From Anaerolineae bacterium (lineage in GTDB: Bacteria > Chloroflexota > Anaerolineae > B4-G1 > SLSP01), in NCBI GenBank assembly GCA_025454475.1, contig JALOOJ010000030.1:1-39166 (forward strand): 39,166 nucleotides of DNA, in the 5' to 3' direction. Of this stretch, positions 7,065 through 15,631 are shown piece after piece (the first letter of the stretch is position 1; each line of letters begins with the position of its first letter). The notes beneath the pieces are model-generated. The model was not told the DNA's origin. It searched no databases and saw only the letters and a list, made by a program, of their open reading frames with translations. The position numbers and the translations under genes were made by a program.

Positions 7065-9659
7065 ATGACCCATTCCTACCTTCGCTACGGCTTGCAGGAC
7101 GGCTACGTCCACAATTGGTTGGTCCTGGGGCCGCGGAGCGTCCCTACTGGGACGACTGAACAGGGGATATTCCTCGATGCCGCCGCTGATCCGGTCGTCG
7201 GGAGCAAAGCGGCCGAGCCCGCCACCCTCGCCGCCGAGACCGTGACATTCGACGACTTCGAGGGTAACTGGCGCTATGTCCGCTGTCTAGAGGATCACTT
7301 TGTGGACCTGTCGGGGCTCACACGGCGCGGTCATTACCTCACTGCGTGGGCCTATGCAGAACTTGACGTCCCCGCGGTATGCACGGCGACCGGCGTGTTG
7401 ACGGTAGTATGGCCGCGCGGTGCCGGGGTGGCCCATGTATGGGTTAACCGGCAGCACGTCCATGCGGCAGTGGACTGTCGGGCGGCAGCGGACGTGGGCC
7501 CGGAGGGCGGCAGGGCGCCAGCCGACACGACTCGGCTGAGCGAGAGCTTTAGCATGAATCTGGGAGAGGGGTGCAACACCGTTCTGGTTCGCTTTGAGGT
7601 GTCGGTGGTGGACCCGTGTCCCTATGCCGTCGCGCTATATGTTGGTGGGGCAGCGGCAACTGTGTGCCTGCCCACGTCGATCGAGCCTGTGGAGCGCCGG
7701 CAGCTGATGGAGCGGGTCTTCGATGCCGCCTATGCTGATCGCTACGTTTACGCCCGTGAGGATGAGATCGAGCTCCGCTGGCCCTCGAAGGATGATCCCG
7801 ATGGTCCCCTTGAGGAGTCGGCTAGCCTGACTGCGCGGCTGCGCGCGCGTTCGGGCAGGATCTACGCAGAGGCCACCCGGACTGGGAAGGCGGGCGATTA
7901 TGCACGCCTGGGGCATGCCTACCAACACCCGGGTGGCGCCTTTGATCTCGTGCTGATGCCGCGACCGCAGGAGTACTACCAGGGCGGTATGCGCATCACC
8001 AGGGAGATGCCGCTCTGGGGCCTGGGGAACAATCGCTATTCCACGGTCCCGACTGGCACGTTTGCGGAAAGGCACCGGGAGACGCTTATCAGCGCCGCGC
8101 GGCGTGAAGCCAATGTCTACTCCGAGGTCGCCAAGATGGCGGTTGGTTGGTGGTCGCGGCTCGATCTGGCAGCTATGTTGAGGACCCTTGACGCGCTCAA
8201 GACCTCGCCGGAGCGTGACTACCGTGAGTTGCTCGGTTTTTTGGGGATGGCCATGCGCTTTGGCGACGCGCCCGAGTTCCCCGCGACATTGAGGGAGGCG
8301 ATAGAGACGACGGCGATGGAAGTGACACTCTCTGAGGAGTGGTTCTCCATAGAATCGGACGTGCTAGTCAGGCCCGAGGGGTTACTGGTCTCTGCATGTG
8401 CGATCCTCGCCGGTCAGGTCCATCCGGAGCATGTCTGGGCTGCTTCCGGTAAAACAGGGCAATGGTATCGTGACCAGGGCGAGAGGTTGGCATTAGCCTG
8501 GGTACACGAATGCGCCACCAAGGGGCTGTGGGCATGGCAATCGGACACGGCGTCTGCGGACGTGATCGTTGTGTTGGCGCACCTTATCGATCTCGCCGAC
8601 ACAGAGGCGATCTGGGAGACCGCCTCTGTGCTGCTGGACAAGCTGCTGTTTCAGCTCTCTGTGAACTCCTTTCAGGGCGTCTTCGGGTCAAGTCGTGGGA
8701 CGACTTTGACGCCGCACCTGTTCGGCGGATACCTGGAAGCGACGTCAGGCATCGCCAAGCTCATGTGGGGAATGGGTGTCTGTAACCACAACTTCCGTGC
8801 CGCCGTGAGCCTTGCCTGTCTCGAGGACTATCAGTATCCGGTCATGCTTCAGGCAATTGCTGCTGACCTGCCACTGGACGGGATGTGGAGTCGCGAACGT
8901 CACGTGGCGGGCGATGTTGTGGGGGCAGTCAGCACGGCGACCTACAAGACCCCTGACGGGATGCTGTGCTCCGCCCAGGACTATCGTCCCGGCCAACCTG
9001 GCGCCGAGGAGCACATCTGGCAGGCGACACTGGGCCCCGGCGCGACGGTCTTTGTAACACATCCGGCGTGCAGCAGCCTGGACGACGCACGCAAGCCTAA
9101 CTTCTGGCGAGGCAATGGTGTGCTTCCACGCGTGGCGCAATGGCGCGATGCGCTGATTGCGCTCTACGCGCTGCCCGATGACGATTGGATGGGGTTCACG
9201 CACGCTTACTTCCCCACGTACGCGTTCAACGAGACTGTGCTTCGCGAGGGCTGGGCCTTCGCTCGTAAGGGCGATGGGTATCTGGCTCTGACGGCAGATA
9301 TGCCACTGACGCTAGTTCGCAGGGGCGACGCCGCCTATCGCGAACTGCGTGCCTACGGCCGACACGTCGTCTGGCTCTGCCAGATGGGGCGCGCTGCCGA
9401 GGATGGCGATTTCGTTACATTCCAGGAGAAAGTGCTGGCGCTGCCGGCTATCTCGGACGGTCTCAGCGTTCGCTGGACGACGTTGCGCGGCGACACGCTC
9501 TCCTTCGACTGGACAAGGCCGTTTTCTAAAAACGGTGAGCCCCTGGCGATGACCGTGGAGAACCTGATGGAGAACCCGTACTGTGTCGCCACATTCCCTG
9601 CCGAGAGGATGGACATCCGCTATGGTGATGTGGTGATGAGGCTGGATTTCACTAGTTAG
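7065..9659 (+). CDS. Large uncharacterised protein (864 residues) of the sugar locus
   Basis: I do not recognise a characterised family. The ATG at 7065 follows an AAAGGA SD. No signal peptide or membrane helix is seen, so it is probably cytoplasmic. The first 200 residues (with YVHNWLVLGP near the start) look beta-rich, like an accessory sandwich domain. Residues about 330-620 are helical with many Trp and aromatic residues, compatible with an alpha-toroid. The C-terminal 250 residues (TYKTPDGMLCSAQDYRPG, then EEHIWQATLGPGATVF) look beta-rich. This toroid-plus-sandwich layout is reminiscent of polysaccharide lyases and family-specific glycosidases, but that is only an architectural impression. 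Its place just upstream of an oligogalacturonate lyase gene makes a carbohydrate role plausible. Confidence 0.75.
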   Translation: MTHSYLRYGLQDGYVHNWLVLGPRSVPTGTTEQGIFLDAAADPVVGSKAAEPATLAAETVTFDDFEGNWRYVRCLEDHFVDLSGLTRRGHYLTAWAYAELDVPAVCTATGVLTVVWPRGAGVAHVWVNRQHVHAAVDCRAAADVGPEGGRAPADTTRLSESFSMNLGEGCNTVLVRFEVSVVDPCPYAVALYVGGAAATVCLPTSIEPVERRQLMERVFDAAYADRYVYAREDEIELRWPSKDDPDGPLEESASLTARLRARSGRIYAEATRTGKAGDYARLGHAYQHPGGAFDLVLMPRPQEYYQGGMRITREMPLWGLGNNRYSTVPTGTFAERHRETLISAARREANVYSEVAKMAVGWWSRLDLAAMLRTLDALKTSPERDYRELLGFLGMAMRFGDAPEFPATLREAIETTAMEVTLSEEWFSIESDVLVRPEGLLVSACAILAGQVHPEHVWAASGKTGQWYRDQGERLALAWVHECATKGLWAWQSDTASADVIVVLAHLIDLADTEAIWETASVLLDKLLFQLSVNSFQGVFGSSRGTTLTPHLFGGYLEATSGIAKLMWGMGVCNHNFRAAVSLACLEDYQYPVMLQAIAADLPLDGMWSRERHVAGDVVGAVSTATYKTPDGMLCSAQDYRPGQPGAEEHIWQATLGPGATVFVTHPACSSLDDARKPNFWRGNGVLPRVAQWRDALIALYALPDDDWMGFTHAYFPTYAFNETVLREGWAFARKGDGYLALTADMPLTLVRRGDAAYRELRAYGRHVVWLCQMGRAAEDGDFVTFQEKVLALPAISDGLSVRWTTLRGDTLSFDWTRPFSKNGEPLAMTVENLMENPYCVATFPAERMDIRYGDVVMRLDFTS

Positions 9660-9662
9660 GGA

Positions 9663-9766
9663 ATGGTGATAGGGGATGGGGGATTCGTGACGATTGACTG
9701 CGGATCTGGACCAAGTCACCAGTCACGAGTACCAAGTCCTAGGTCACTGCCTGCTATCAGAAACCT
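9663..9766. repeat. Degenerate intergenic repeat (GGTGATAGGGGAT type)
   Basis: The spacer between the 864-residue gene and the lyase gene starts GGTGATAGGGGATGGGGGAT and contains CGTGAC (9686-9691) facing GTCACG (9722-9727), then ACCAAGTCC and GGTCAC. The wording matches that of the spacers at 1145-1210 and 13610-13674, although the palindrome is more decayed. No promoter of convincing quality is seen in it. The lyase SD (GGGAGG) follows at about 9768. Confidence 0.5.
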
Positions 9767-9780
9767 GGGAGGTTGCTCTA

Positions 9781-10861
9781 TGGCAAAGACAGGCGTGGGC
9801 AGACGTTGGGAGTCGGAGTTGTCGGTCTATCCGGACCCGAAAAGCGGGGCGACGGTGCACCAGTTGACGGGTTACATGGGGCACAGCAGCCACTTCTACT
9901 TCACGTACCCCTGTTGGTATGATAACGGTAAGAAGATCGTGTTCTACTCCGACCGCGAGAACCGGACGAATCTCTTTGGGGTCGATCTGGAGAGTGGTGA
10001 GATTACCCAGCTAACGGACTTCGATCCGGCGGACGGAGGGATTGGAGGGCTGAGCAAGAACCCAGTGCGAGAGGAGGTCTACTTCTACCGCGCGGGGGTA
10101 CTGACGGCACTCGATCTGACAACGCTTGACCTGCGCCCGCTCTACACGCGCCCGGCGGGGTTCGTGGGGGGGAGCTCCAATGCCACCGCCGATGGGAAGA
10201 CGATCTGCGTGGGACACTACAAGGATTTGTCGGACCGGTTCATGATCGATCTCGGGCACGGCTACGTCGGTTTCCGTGAGATCTGGGAGGCGCACCCACC
10301 CTCGACCATCTACAAGATCCCGGTCGACGGGGGCAGCCCCGTCACGAGGGGCCGTGGACACTGGTGGAGAACCGGATCTGGGGACTCGATCTGGACACCG
10401 GCAAGGCCTGGCAGATCCGGCCAAACGCGCCAGGTGAGGCGATCGGGCACGAGTACTGGATGCCTGACGGCGAACACATCGGCTACCATGGGACAACGCC
10501 ACAGGGCCCGGTCTACGGCGCGGTCAAGTATGATAATACCGATCAGGTCGAGGCGCCCTTCGAGGGGCACTGTTGGCACTTTCATAGCTACAAGCTCGAG
10601 TTGGTGATCGGCGACGGGGATGCCAAGGATCCGTACTTGCTCCTCTGGCGCTTCCACCATGGGGAGTTCGAGGGACCGAAGGTCCTCGTCTGGCATCGCG
10701 GCTCTTTCCACACGCAACGTGTTCACCTGCACCCGTGCTTCAACAGCGTCGGTACGCAGGTGATCTACACGGCGGATCCACAGGGGTATGGTCAGGTCTT
10801 CGCGGTGGATGTGCCGGCCTGGGAGGCCCTGCCGGATCTGACGAACGTAAAGGCGAAGTAG
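9781..10861 (+). pseudogene. ogl: Oligogalacturonate lyase (PL22), broken by internal deletion and frameshift
   Basis: The family cleaves pectin-derived oligogalacturonides by beta-elimination inside the cell. The start ATG has a GGGAGG SD. The first 186 codons (LTGYMGHSSHFYFTYPCWYDNG, GVDLESGEITQLTDFD, ending at VDGGSP) match Ogl well in frame. From about 10340 the match continues in another frame (HEGPWTLVENRIWGLD to the TAG at 10861). In Ogl about 25 residues, including a GHVN-type segment, separate these two blocks, so an internal deletion of roughly 75-85 bases changed the frame. The total length of 1081 bases is not a multiple of three. Metal and catalytic signatures remain in the second block: GHEYW, GHCWHFHS, and QRVHLH, which fits the Gln/His/His Mn ligands described for the family. 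The product should be truncated and inactive unless the base calls are wrong. Confidence 0.85.
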
Positions 10862-10862
10862 G

Positions 10863-11258
10863 ATGCAGTACGTTCCAACGAGCGAGGGTACCCATGGACG
10901 CGAGGAGGAACTGCAGTGGGCGCGCGTCGTGGCTAGCGGACAACCTGCCAGAGGCGTGGGCCTTATTTTCATCCAGAAGCTCTGCACGGCATTTCACGAG
11001 TTCGAGCCGGCGTGGCAGAGTGGCGCCCTGAGCCCGGAGTCCCTGGACTACTTCCGTGGGAGGTTGGCTGCCAGGGGGCAACGGGTGCTTCAGGTGCTGG
11101 AGGCCAATGGCCTGGACGGCCTCGATGGCGCCCAGCAGCTGCGGGACCTGGTGCAGGAGGTCCAGGGTGCTGAGAGCCTGCAAGCCCTGGCGGTCTTGGC
11201 TGAGCCCGTTCACGCCATTGCCCACGCCCTCACGGACGCGTTGGAGCTGACTGCGTAG
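10863..11258 (+). CDS. Small helical protein, unknown function
   Basis: A 131-residue frame starting one base after the broken lyase gene. The AAGGCGAAGTAGG just before the ATG can act as SD. Codon third positions are strongly G/C, as in the neighbours, which supports a coding frame. The second half is almost entirely amphipathic helix with many Leu, Gln and Ala (QQLRDLVQEVQGAESLQALAVL). I recognise no domain. The tight spacing suggests translation together with the lyase gene, so the frameshift upstream may lower its expression. Confidence 0.55.
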   Translation: MQYVPTSEGTHGREEELQWARVVASGQPARGVGLIFIQKLCTAFHEFEPAWQSGALSPESLDYFRGRLAARGQRVLQVLEANGLDGLDGAQQLRDLVQEVQGAESLQALAVLAEPVHAIAHALTDALELTA

Positions 11259-11375
11259 CAGTTCGACGGTGCGTCCTGGATCTGAGGGCGCCGAGGTGGG
11301 TAGTGTTCCCTCGTCGCTGACTATGGACACAGATGATCGACGGAGGCGAGCTTCTGTCGGCGGAGGCATGAGACT

Positions 11376-12368
11376 ATGATGTACGCAGATACGTCTCGCA
11401 GAGGAAGGCCGTTCTCGAAAGACCCCGCGGTGGTCCGCTATGCGGGACACTATTGGCTTTACCATTCGATTCCCCCCTTTGGTGAGGGGTACACCCACAA
11501 TGGATGGGGCGCTCCCCCGGCGTGGGCTCCACATCGCGGTTGGGCCATCGGGATTGCGCGGAGTGACGATCTGGAGACCTGGGTCAAGGTCGGGGAAATC
11601 CTACCCACTGCGGGTCACGAGGAGAATGGGATCTGCGCTCCAGGCGCGGTGGTCCTGCAGGGGCGTGTGCATCTCTTCTACCAGACCTATGGCAATGGCC
11701 CGAAAGATGCGATCTGCCACGCCGCGTCCTCCGATGGCCTGCACTTCGTTCGTGATGCCACTAACCCGGTATTTCGCGCAGCGGGGGACTGGAACTGCGG
11801 TCGCGCCATTGATGCGGACGTCGTCGTCGACGGCGACCGGCTGTTGCTCTACTTCGCTACCCGCGACCCGACGATGACGACACAGATGCTTGGCGTCGCT
11901 GCGGCCACCCTGGACTCGGGTTTCGGGCGCGCCACATGGCAACAACTGTGCGACGCGCCGATCCTTGCTCCCGAGCTCCCGTGGGAACAGGAGTGCATCG
12001 AGGCACCGGCTGTCCTGAAGCACGAGGGTCGATTCTTCATGTTCTATGGGGGGGCCTACAACAATTGCCCTCAGCAAATCGGCTGCGCGTTCAGTGATGA
12101 TGGCGTTAAATGGCGCCGGCTCTCACTGGAGCCCTTTTTGCCCAACGGCAAGCCGGGGAGCTGGAATGCCTGTGAGTCGGGGCATCCCTATGTGTTCGTG
12201 GACGAGGCCGTTGCAGACAACGGGGTCGCCGCGGACGACGAGACTGCGGCTGATGGCGGGGTTACGTATCTCTTCTTCCAGGGCAATTGCGATCTTGGCT
12301 TGACCTGGCAGATATCGAAGCGCAGGATCGTGTGGCGCGGGGGCTATCCCTATCTCGAAGAGGCTTAA
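11376..12368 (+). CDS. Glycosidase-like five-bladed beta-propeller protein (GH43/GH32 clan type)
   Basis: This 330-residue protein has no signal peptide. Repeated blade motifs are visible: SKDPAVVRYAGHYWLYHS near residue 14, IGIARSDDLETWVKVG, GAVVLQGRVHLFYQTYG, HAASSDGLHFVRD, and APAVLKHEGRFFMFYGG. The first motif carries the Asp that serves as catalytic base or orienting acid in GH43/GH32 relatives, and the CIEAPAVL motif carries a Glu placed like the catalytic acid. Such enzymes release arabinose, xylose, galactose or fructose residues. In this locus a side-chain-trimming role on imported oligosaccharides is plausible. ATG 11376 follows GGAGGC at 8-9 bases; a second ATG comes immediately after it, so either may be used. 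GH43 versus a non-catalytic relative cannot be settled by eye. Confidence 0.75.
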   Translation: MMYADTSRRGRPFSKDPAVVRYAGHYWLYHSIPPFGEGYTHNGWGAPPAWAPHRGWAIGIARSDDLETWVKVGEILPTAGHEENGICAPGAVVLQGRVHLFYQTYGNGPKDAICHAASSDGLHFVRDATNPVFRAAGDWNCGRAIDADVVVDGDRLLLYFATRDPTMTTQMLGVAAATLDSGFGRATWQQLCDAPILAPELPWEQECIEAPAVLKHEGRFFMFYGGAYNNCPQQIGCAFSDDGVKWRRLSLEPFLPNGKPGSWNACESGHPYVFVDEAVADNGVAADDETAADGGVTYLFFQGNCDLGLTWQISKRRIVWRGGYPYLEEA

Positions 12369-12594
12369 GCGCTCTGGAAAACAGTGGTGTTCAAACGCAC
12401 TCCTCACCTATCCCATGACACCTGCGCGAGAAAGAGGTCCTAGTGCAGGAAGAGAACTGGACTGCGCCGAACTGCGCTTGGAGGCGATGGACCAAATTGA
12501 CGGTGGAGGGAGATGTGAGCCCGCCATGCATTCGACGTGGTGAGGAGGCATTGGTCGTCGATCTTCGCGGCGATCATCTGAAAGCTGATATAGG

Positions 12595-13605
12595 ATGACG
12601 TCAACGCGTCCGCTACTGCTTGAGGTGGAGGATCTCAGGACCTACTTCCAACTGGAAGGGGGCCTCGTCCGTGCGGTGGACGGCGCCAGTTTGCGGATGT
12701 ATGCGGGCGAGACCCTCGGAGTGGTTGGCGAGAGCGGATGCGGGAAATCCGTGATGGCCCTTTCGATTCTAGGAGTCGTGCCCACTCCGGGGAAGATCGT
12801 GGGCGGGCGGATCCGTTTCTACCCGGATGCAGGCGACGGTGAGCTAATCGATCTGACAGCACTCGATCCCAAAGGGGACCGAATGCGGGGAATACGCGGG
12901 CTTGATATCACGATGATCTTCCAGGAGCCGACGTCCGCGCTGAGTCCGGTCTACACGATCGGTCAGCAGATTGTTGAGGCGCTTCGGCTGCACCGCGACC
13001 TGTCGCGCCCCCAAGCCCGGGAGCAAGTGATCGAGATGCTGGGCAAGGTCGGCTTGCCCGACCCTGAACGCACGATCGATCGCTATCCTCATCAGCTAAG
13101 CGGCGGTATGTGTCAGCGGGCGATGATCGCGATGGCGTTGTGCAGCTTCCCGGACCTCCTGATCGCGGACGAGCCGACCACCGCGCTCGATGTGACGACC
13201 GAGGCCCAGATCCTGCACCTGATGCGCTCGTTGCAGCAGGAATTCGGTATGGCGATTATGTTCATCACACATAACCTGGGCGTCATCGCGCAGATGGCGC
13301 AGCGGGTGGTCGTGATGTACCTGGGAGAGGTGGTAGAGGAAGCGCGGGTGTACGACATCTTCTACCACCCACTTCATCCTTATGCCCAAGCGCTGCTGGA
13401 CTCCGTCCCGCGGCTGGGGGGCCGAATCAGGAGAAGAAGGCTGACCGAGATCCGTGGCAGTGTCCCCAACGTCTATACAGTCCCCAGCGGGTGTCGGTTC
13501 CACCCGCGCTGTATTCACATGCGCCCAGGGGTATGTGACACGGAGCGACCTCCCTGGTTAACCCCGGATCCCGAACACTCGGTGCGGTGTGTGTTGTATC
13601 GGTGA
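12595..13605 (+). CDS. ABC transporter ATP-binding protein, DppD/OppD type (copy 2)
   Basis: A 336-residue ATPase closely resembling the one at 3472 over its whole length. Walker A GESGCGKS is at residues 45-52, the Q-loop is MIFQEPTSALSPVYTIGQQI, the signature is LSGGMCQRAMIA with Cys in place of the usual Arg, and Walker B is [12 protein letters not shown]. The C-terminal Cys motif is CRFHPRCIHMRPGVC. It is clearly D-type and does not substitute by sequence for the missing F-type ATPase. It may pair with copy 1 as a heterodimer, or serve other permeases. The SD is poor (ATATAGG right before the ATG), and 226 bases without a recognisable gene precede it. Confidence 0.9.
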   Translation: MTSTRPLLLEVEDLRTYFQLEGGLVRAVDGASLRMYAGETLGVVGESGCGKSVMALSILGVVPTPGKIVGGRIRFYPDAGDGELIDLTALDPKGDRMRGIRGLDITMIFQEPTSALSPVYTIGQQIVEALRLHRDLSRPQAREQVIEMLGKVGLPDPERTIDRYPHQLSGGMCQRAMIAMALCSFPDLLIADEPTTALDVTTEAQILHLMRSLQQEFGMAIMFITHNLGVIAQMAQRVVVMYLGEVVEEARVYDIFYHPLHPYAQALLDSVPRLGGRIRRRRLTEIRGSVPNVYTVPSGCRFHPRCIHMRPGVCDTERPPWLTPDPEHSVRCVLYR

Positions 13606-13674
13606 GCCAGGGATTGGTAACCAGGGATCAGTGATTGGGGAAGACAATCCGGCCTAATCTCTAGTCACCGACCC
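13606..13674. repeat. Degenerate intergenic repeat between convergent genes
   Basis: The spacer reads GGGATTGGTAACCAGGGATC on the left and CCTAATCTCTAGTCACC on the right. These are the same elements as in the well-formed hairpin at 1145-1210, but with mismatches. It lies between the ends of the second ATPase gene (+) and the enolase-superfamily gene (-), where it could serve as a weak bidirectional terminator. Confidence 0.5.
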
Positions 13675-14736
13675 CTATTCCCAGCTGAAGCCGGGTCCCC
13701 GGGGGACAGGAGCGCAGCCGTTGGTGAGCGTGAACGGCGAGTCGGCGCCGAGGAGTCCGGTCTCCAGATAGATCGCGTTGGAAAGGCTGGCCATAACGTT
13801 TAGCTGGACGGGCCCGCCGCCGTGGGAGGCATAGGGTCGCCGGAATGCTGCAGCCATCGTGCCGATCTGGAGCATGGCCGTGGGCCCGCCAGCCCGGCGT
13901 AGGTCGGGCTGGATGATATCGACGGCGTCTCGTCGCAGAAAACGGGCGAAGTCCGTCCGAGTATAGAGATTCTCCCCGGTCGCGATGGGGATGTCCAGCG
14001 CCTGGACCAGCGCCGCGTAGCCGTCGATGTCATCGGCGGCGATGGGCTCCTCCCACCAGAGGCATCCCAGATCCTGGAACGCGCGCCCACGGCGGATGGC
14101 CTCGGCAGTTGTCAGGGACTGGTTGGCGTCGACCATAAGGTCCATCCGCTCGCCGATGGCTCTGCGCACCGTCTCGACCCGCGCAATATCCTCTTTGAGC
14201 GACGGCGCACCCACCTTGATCTTGACCCCGCGGAACCCCTGGGCCGTTGCCTGTTCGGCGATGTCGGCGAGCTTGGCAAGGTTGTAGTTGAGCCAACCGA
14301 CCATAGCATAGGCAGGGATTTGCGTGTGGACGCCACCCCAGAGCTGCCAGCAGGGCACGCCCAACGCCCGGCCCTGACAGTCCCACAGCGCGGTGTCGAT
14401 CGCGGCGATGCCAAAGGTCGCCAGGCCGGCGGTGCCATGATATTCGGTATCCCGGACCATTGCCTCGTGTGTCGCTGCGACAAAGGCCGGGTCGGTGCCG
14501 ACCACCAGCGGCTCGAGCTCGTGCTTGATCAGCGCCGCGAGGGCGTCGGGTCCGCCTCTGATGCGGCCAAAGCCGGCATCACCGGTGCCCGTTATGGGCG
14601 CGCCATGCCACGTCGCATCCGTATGGAGCGTGACTTGGACCGAGCCGGCGCCAGGCAGGCTCTGCAAGGCATCTCGAATCGGGTCGGGGTTAGGGGCACG
14701 GTGTTGGACAGTGATCTCCAGACGGGTGACTTGCAA
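13675..14736 (-). CDS. Enolase-superfamily enzyme, mandelate racemase subgroup (sugar-acid dehydratase-like)
   Basis: The start is a TTG at 14736, six bases after a strong AAGGAGG SD; a longer frame would run through the terminator upstream. The product has 353 residues. An N-terminal capping domain precedes a TIM barrel with the KxK pair K172-I-K174, metal ligands D203 (VDANQ), E229 (WWEEP) and E255 (GEN), and H305 (SHGGG). The spacings K174-D203-E229-E255-H305 (29, 26, 26 and 50) equal those of mandelate racemase (166, 195, 221, 247, 297). These enzymes abstract a proton next to a carboxylate; many are acid-sugar dehydratases. Beside pectin-type genes, a galactarate-, galactonate- or uronate-derived substrate is the best guess. 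The exact substrate is not readable. Confidence 0.88.
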   Translation of the reverse strand: MQVTRLEITVQHRAPNPDPIRDALQSLPGAGSVQVTLHTDATWHGAPITGTGDAGFGRIRGGPDALAALIKHELEPLVVGTDPAFVAATHEAMVRDTEYHGTAGLATFGIAAIDTALWDCQGRALGVPCWQLWGGVHTQIPAYAMVGWLNYNLAKLADIAEQATAQGFRGVKIKVGAPSLKEDIARVETVRRAIGERMDLMVDANQSLTTAEAIRRGRAFQDLGCLWWEEPIAADDIDGYAALVQALDIPIATGENLYTRTDFARFLRRDAVDIIQPDLRRAGGPTAMLQIGTMAAAFRRPYASHGGGPVQLNVMASLSNAIYLETGLLGADSPFTLTNGCAPVPRGPGFSWE

Positions 14737-14789
14737 CGGCGACCTCCTTGGGGCGAGCGTGAGGTTATTGTAGCTCTGTTCGACCAACG

Positions 14790-14825
14790 ACAAAGGGCCT
14801 GCGGCGTATGCCGCAGGCCCTTTGT
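14790..14825 (-). terminator. Long perfect hairpin after the SIMPL lipoprotein gene
   Basis: ACAAAGGGCCTGCGGC (14790-14805) and its exact complement (14810-14825) form a 16-bp perfect stem with a GTAT loop. It lies 11 bases past the stop of the minus-strand SIMPL gene. The A/T ends of the stem supply a short U-tract in either direction. It also insulates the enolase-superfamily gene, whose SD begins about 45 bases further on. Confidence 0.88.
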
Positions 14826-14836
14826 ACAACAGGAGT

Positions 14837-15631
14837 CTACCTTATCTCGTAGACGATCTGGACGTTCACCGACACCGAGAAGGAGCCCGCTGTGACGGTG
14901 GGCGAAGCCGCATCCATCGCCGAGCCGCCCATTCCAAGGGCAGCCCGCTCGACATAGACCGGGTAGTCGCCGCCCCCCTCGGTGACGAGAATAGGCTTGC
15001 CGAGTGAGATGTTCAGTTGGCTTGCGATATGCTCCGCACGGGCCTTCGCATCGGCAAGGGCAGCAGCACGGGCCTGCTCAACCAGCGCGGCCGAATCCTC
15101 AACCGTGAAATTCACGCCGGAGACAGCGTTGGCACCCGCACTCACAACACCTGAGAGCAACTCACCCACCGACGAGATCTTGTCTGTGGTCACCTGGACC
15201 TGATGTGACAGGTGGTAGATCACCTCACCCGTGGGTCGACCATTCTCCGGATTGTAAACCGTCTCAATCCACAGGCTGTAGTTCGTCGTCTTGGTCTTGT
15301 CCTCAGCAATGCCGAAGCTCGTGGCGGCTGCCATTGCCGCCTCCATCTTCTGGGCCGCTTCAGAGACGAGCGCATTGGGGTCTTGCCCCTGCAGTTCGAC
15401 ACCGAAAGTCACCTGGGCGATCTGCGGGTCGGCGCTTGCCACCCCGGTGCCGGAGACGATCACGCCCTGCTGAGATTGCCCGGTGACGACAACCGAGTTA
15501 CCGCCACCGGCCAACCGAGCGGCATCGCCGGATGTTAGCGTGGACAGCGAACCTGCTGCGCCGCAACCACTTAGTACAGCAGCCAGAACCAATACAGAGA
15601 GCGCCACAAAGGGCAAGTGCAGCTTCTTCAT
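14837..15631 (-). CDS. SIMPL-domain (DUF541) lipoprotein
   Basis: This 264-residue exported protein has a KK charged start, a hydrophobic h-region, and a lipobox LSGC with the lipidated Cys at residue 23. A low-complexity linker follows. From about residue 55 the SIMPL/DUF541 fold is recognisable: VSGTGVASADPQIAQVTFGVE, LVSEAAQKMEAAMAA, an IETVYNPENGRPTGEVIYHLSHQVQV strand pair, GANAVSGVNFTVED, and ALADAKARAEHIASQLN. The family is mostly of unknown function, with E. coli YggE linked to oxidative-stress tolerance. The ATG follows GGGAGGATTACG, a strong SD. It has its own terminator and no co-transcribed neighbour. Confidence 0.88.
   Translation of the reverse strand: MKKLHLPFVALSVLVLAAVLSGCGAAGSLSTLTSGDAARLAGGGNSVVVTGQSQQGVIVSGTGVASADPQIAQVTFGVELQGQDPNALVSEAAQKMEAAMAAATSFGIAEDKTKTTNYSLWIETVYNPENGRPTGEVIYHLSHQVQVTTDKISSVGELLSGVVSAGANAVSGVNFTVEDSAALVEQARAAALADAKARAEHIASQLNISLGKPILVTEGGGDYPVYVERAALGMGGSAMDAASPTVTAGSFSVSVNVQIVYEIR

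Noticed and set aside
6977-7159. A 60-codon frame with a fair SD overlapping the start of the 864-residue gene
   Set aside because: It overlaps a better-supported start (7065 with AAAGGA), has no recognisable family and ends inside the larger gene; a leader peptide cannot be excluded but is not supported.
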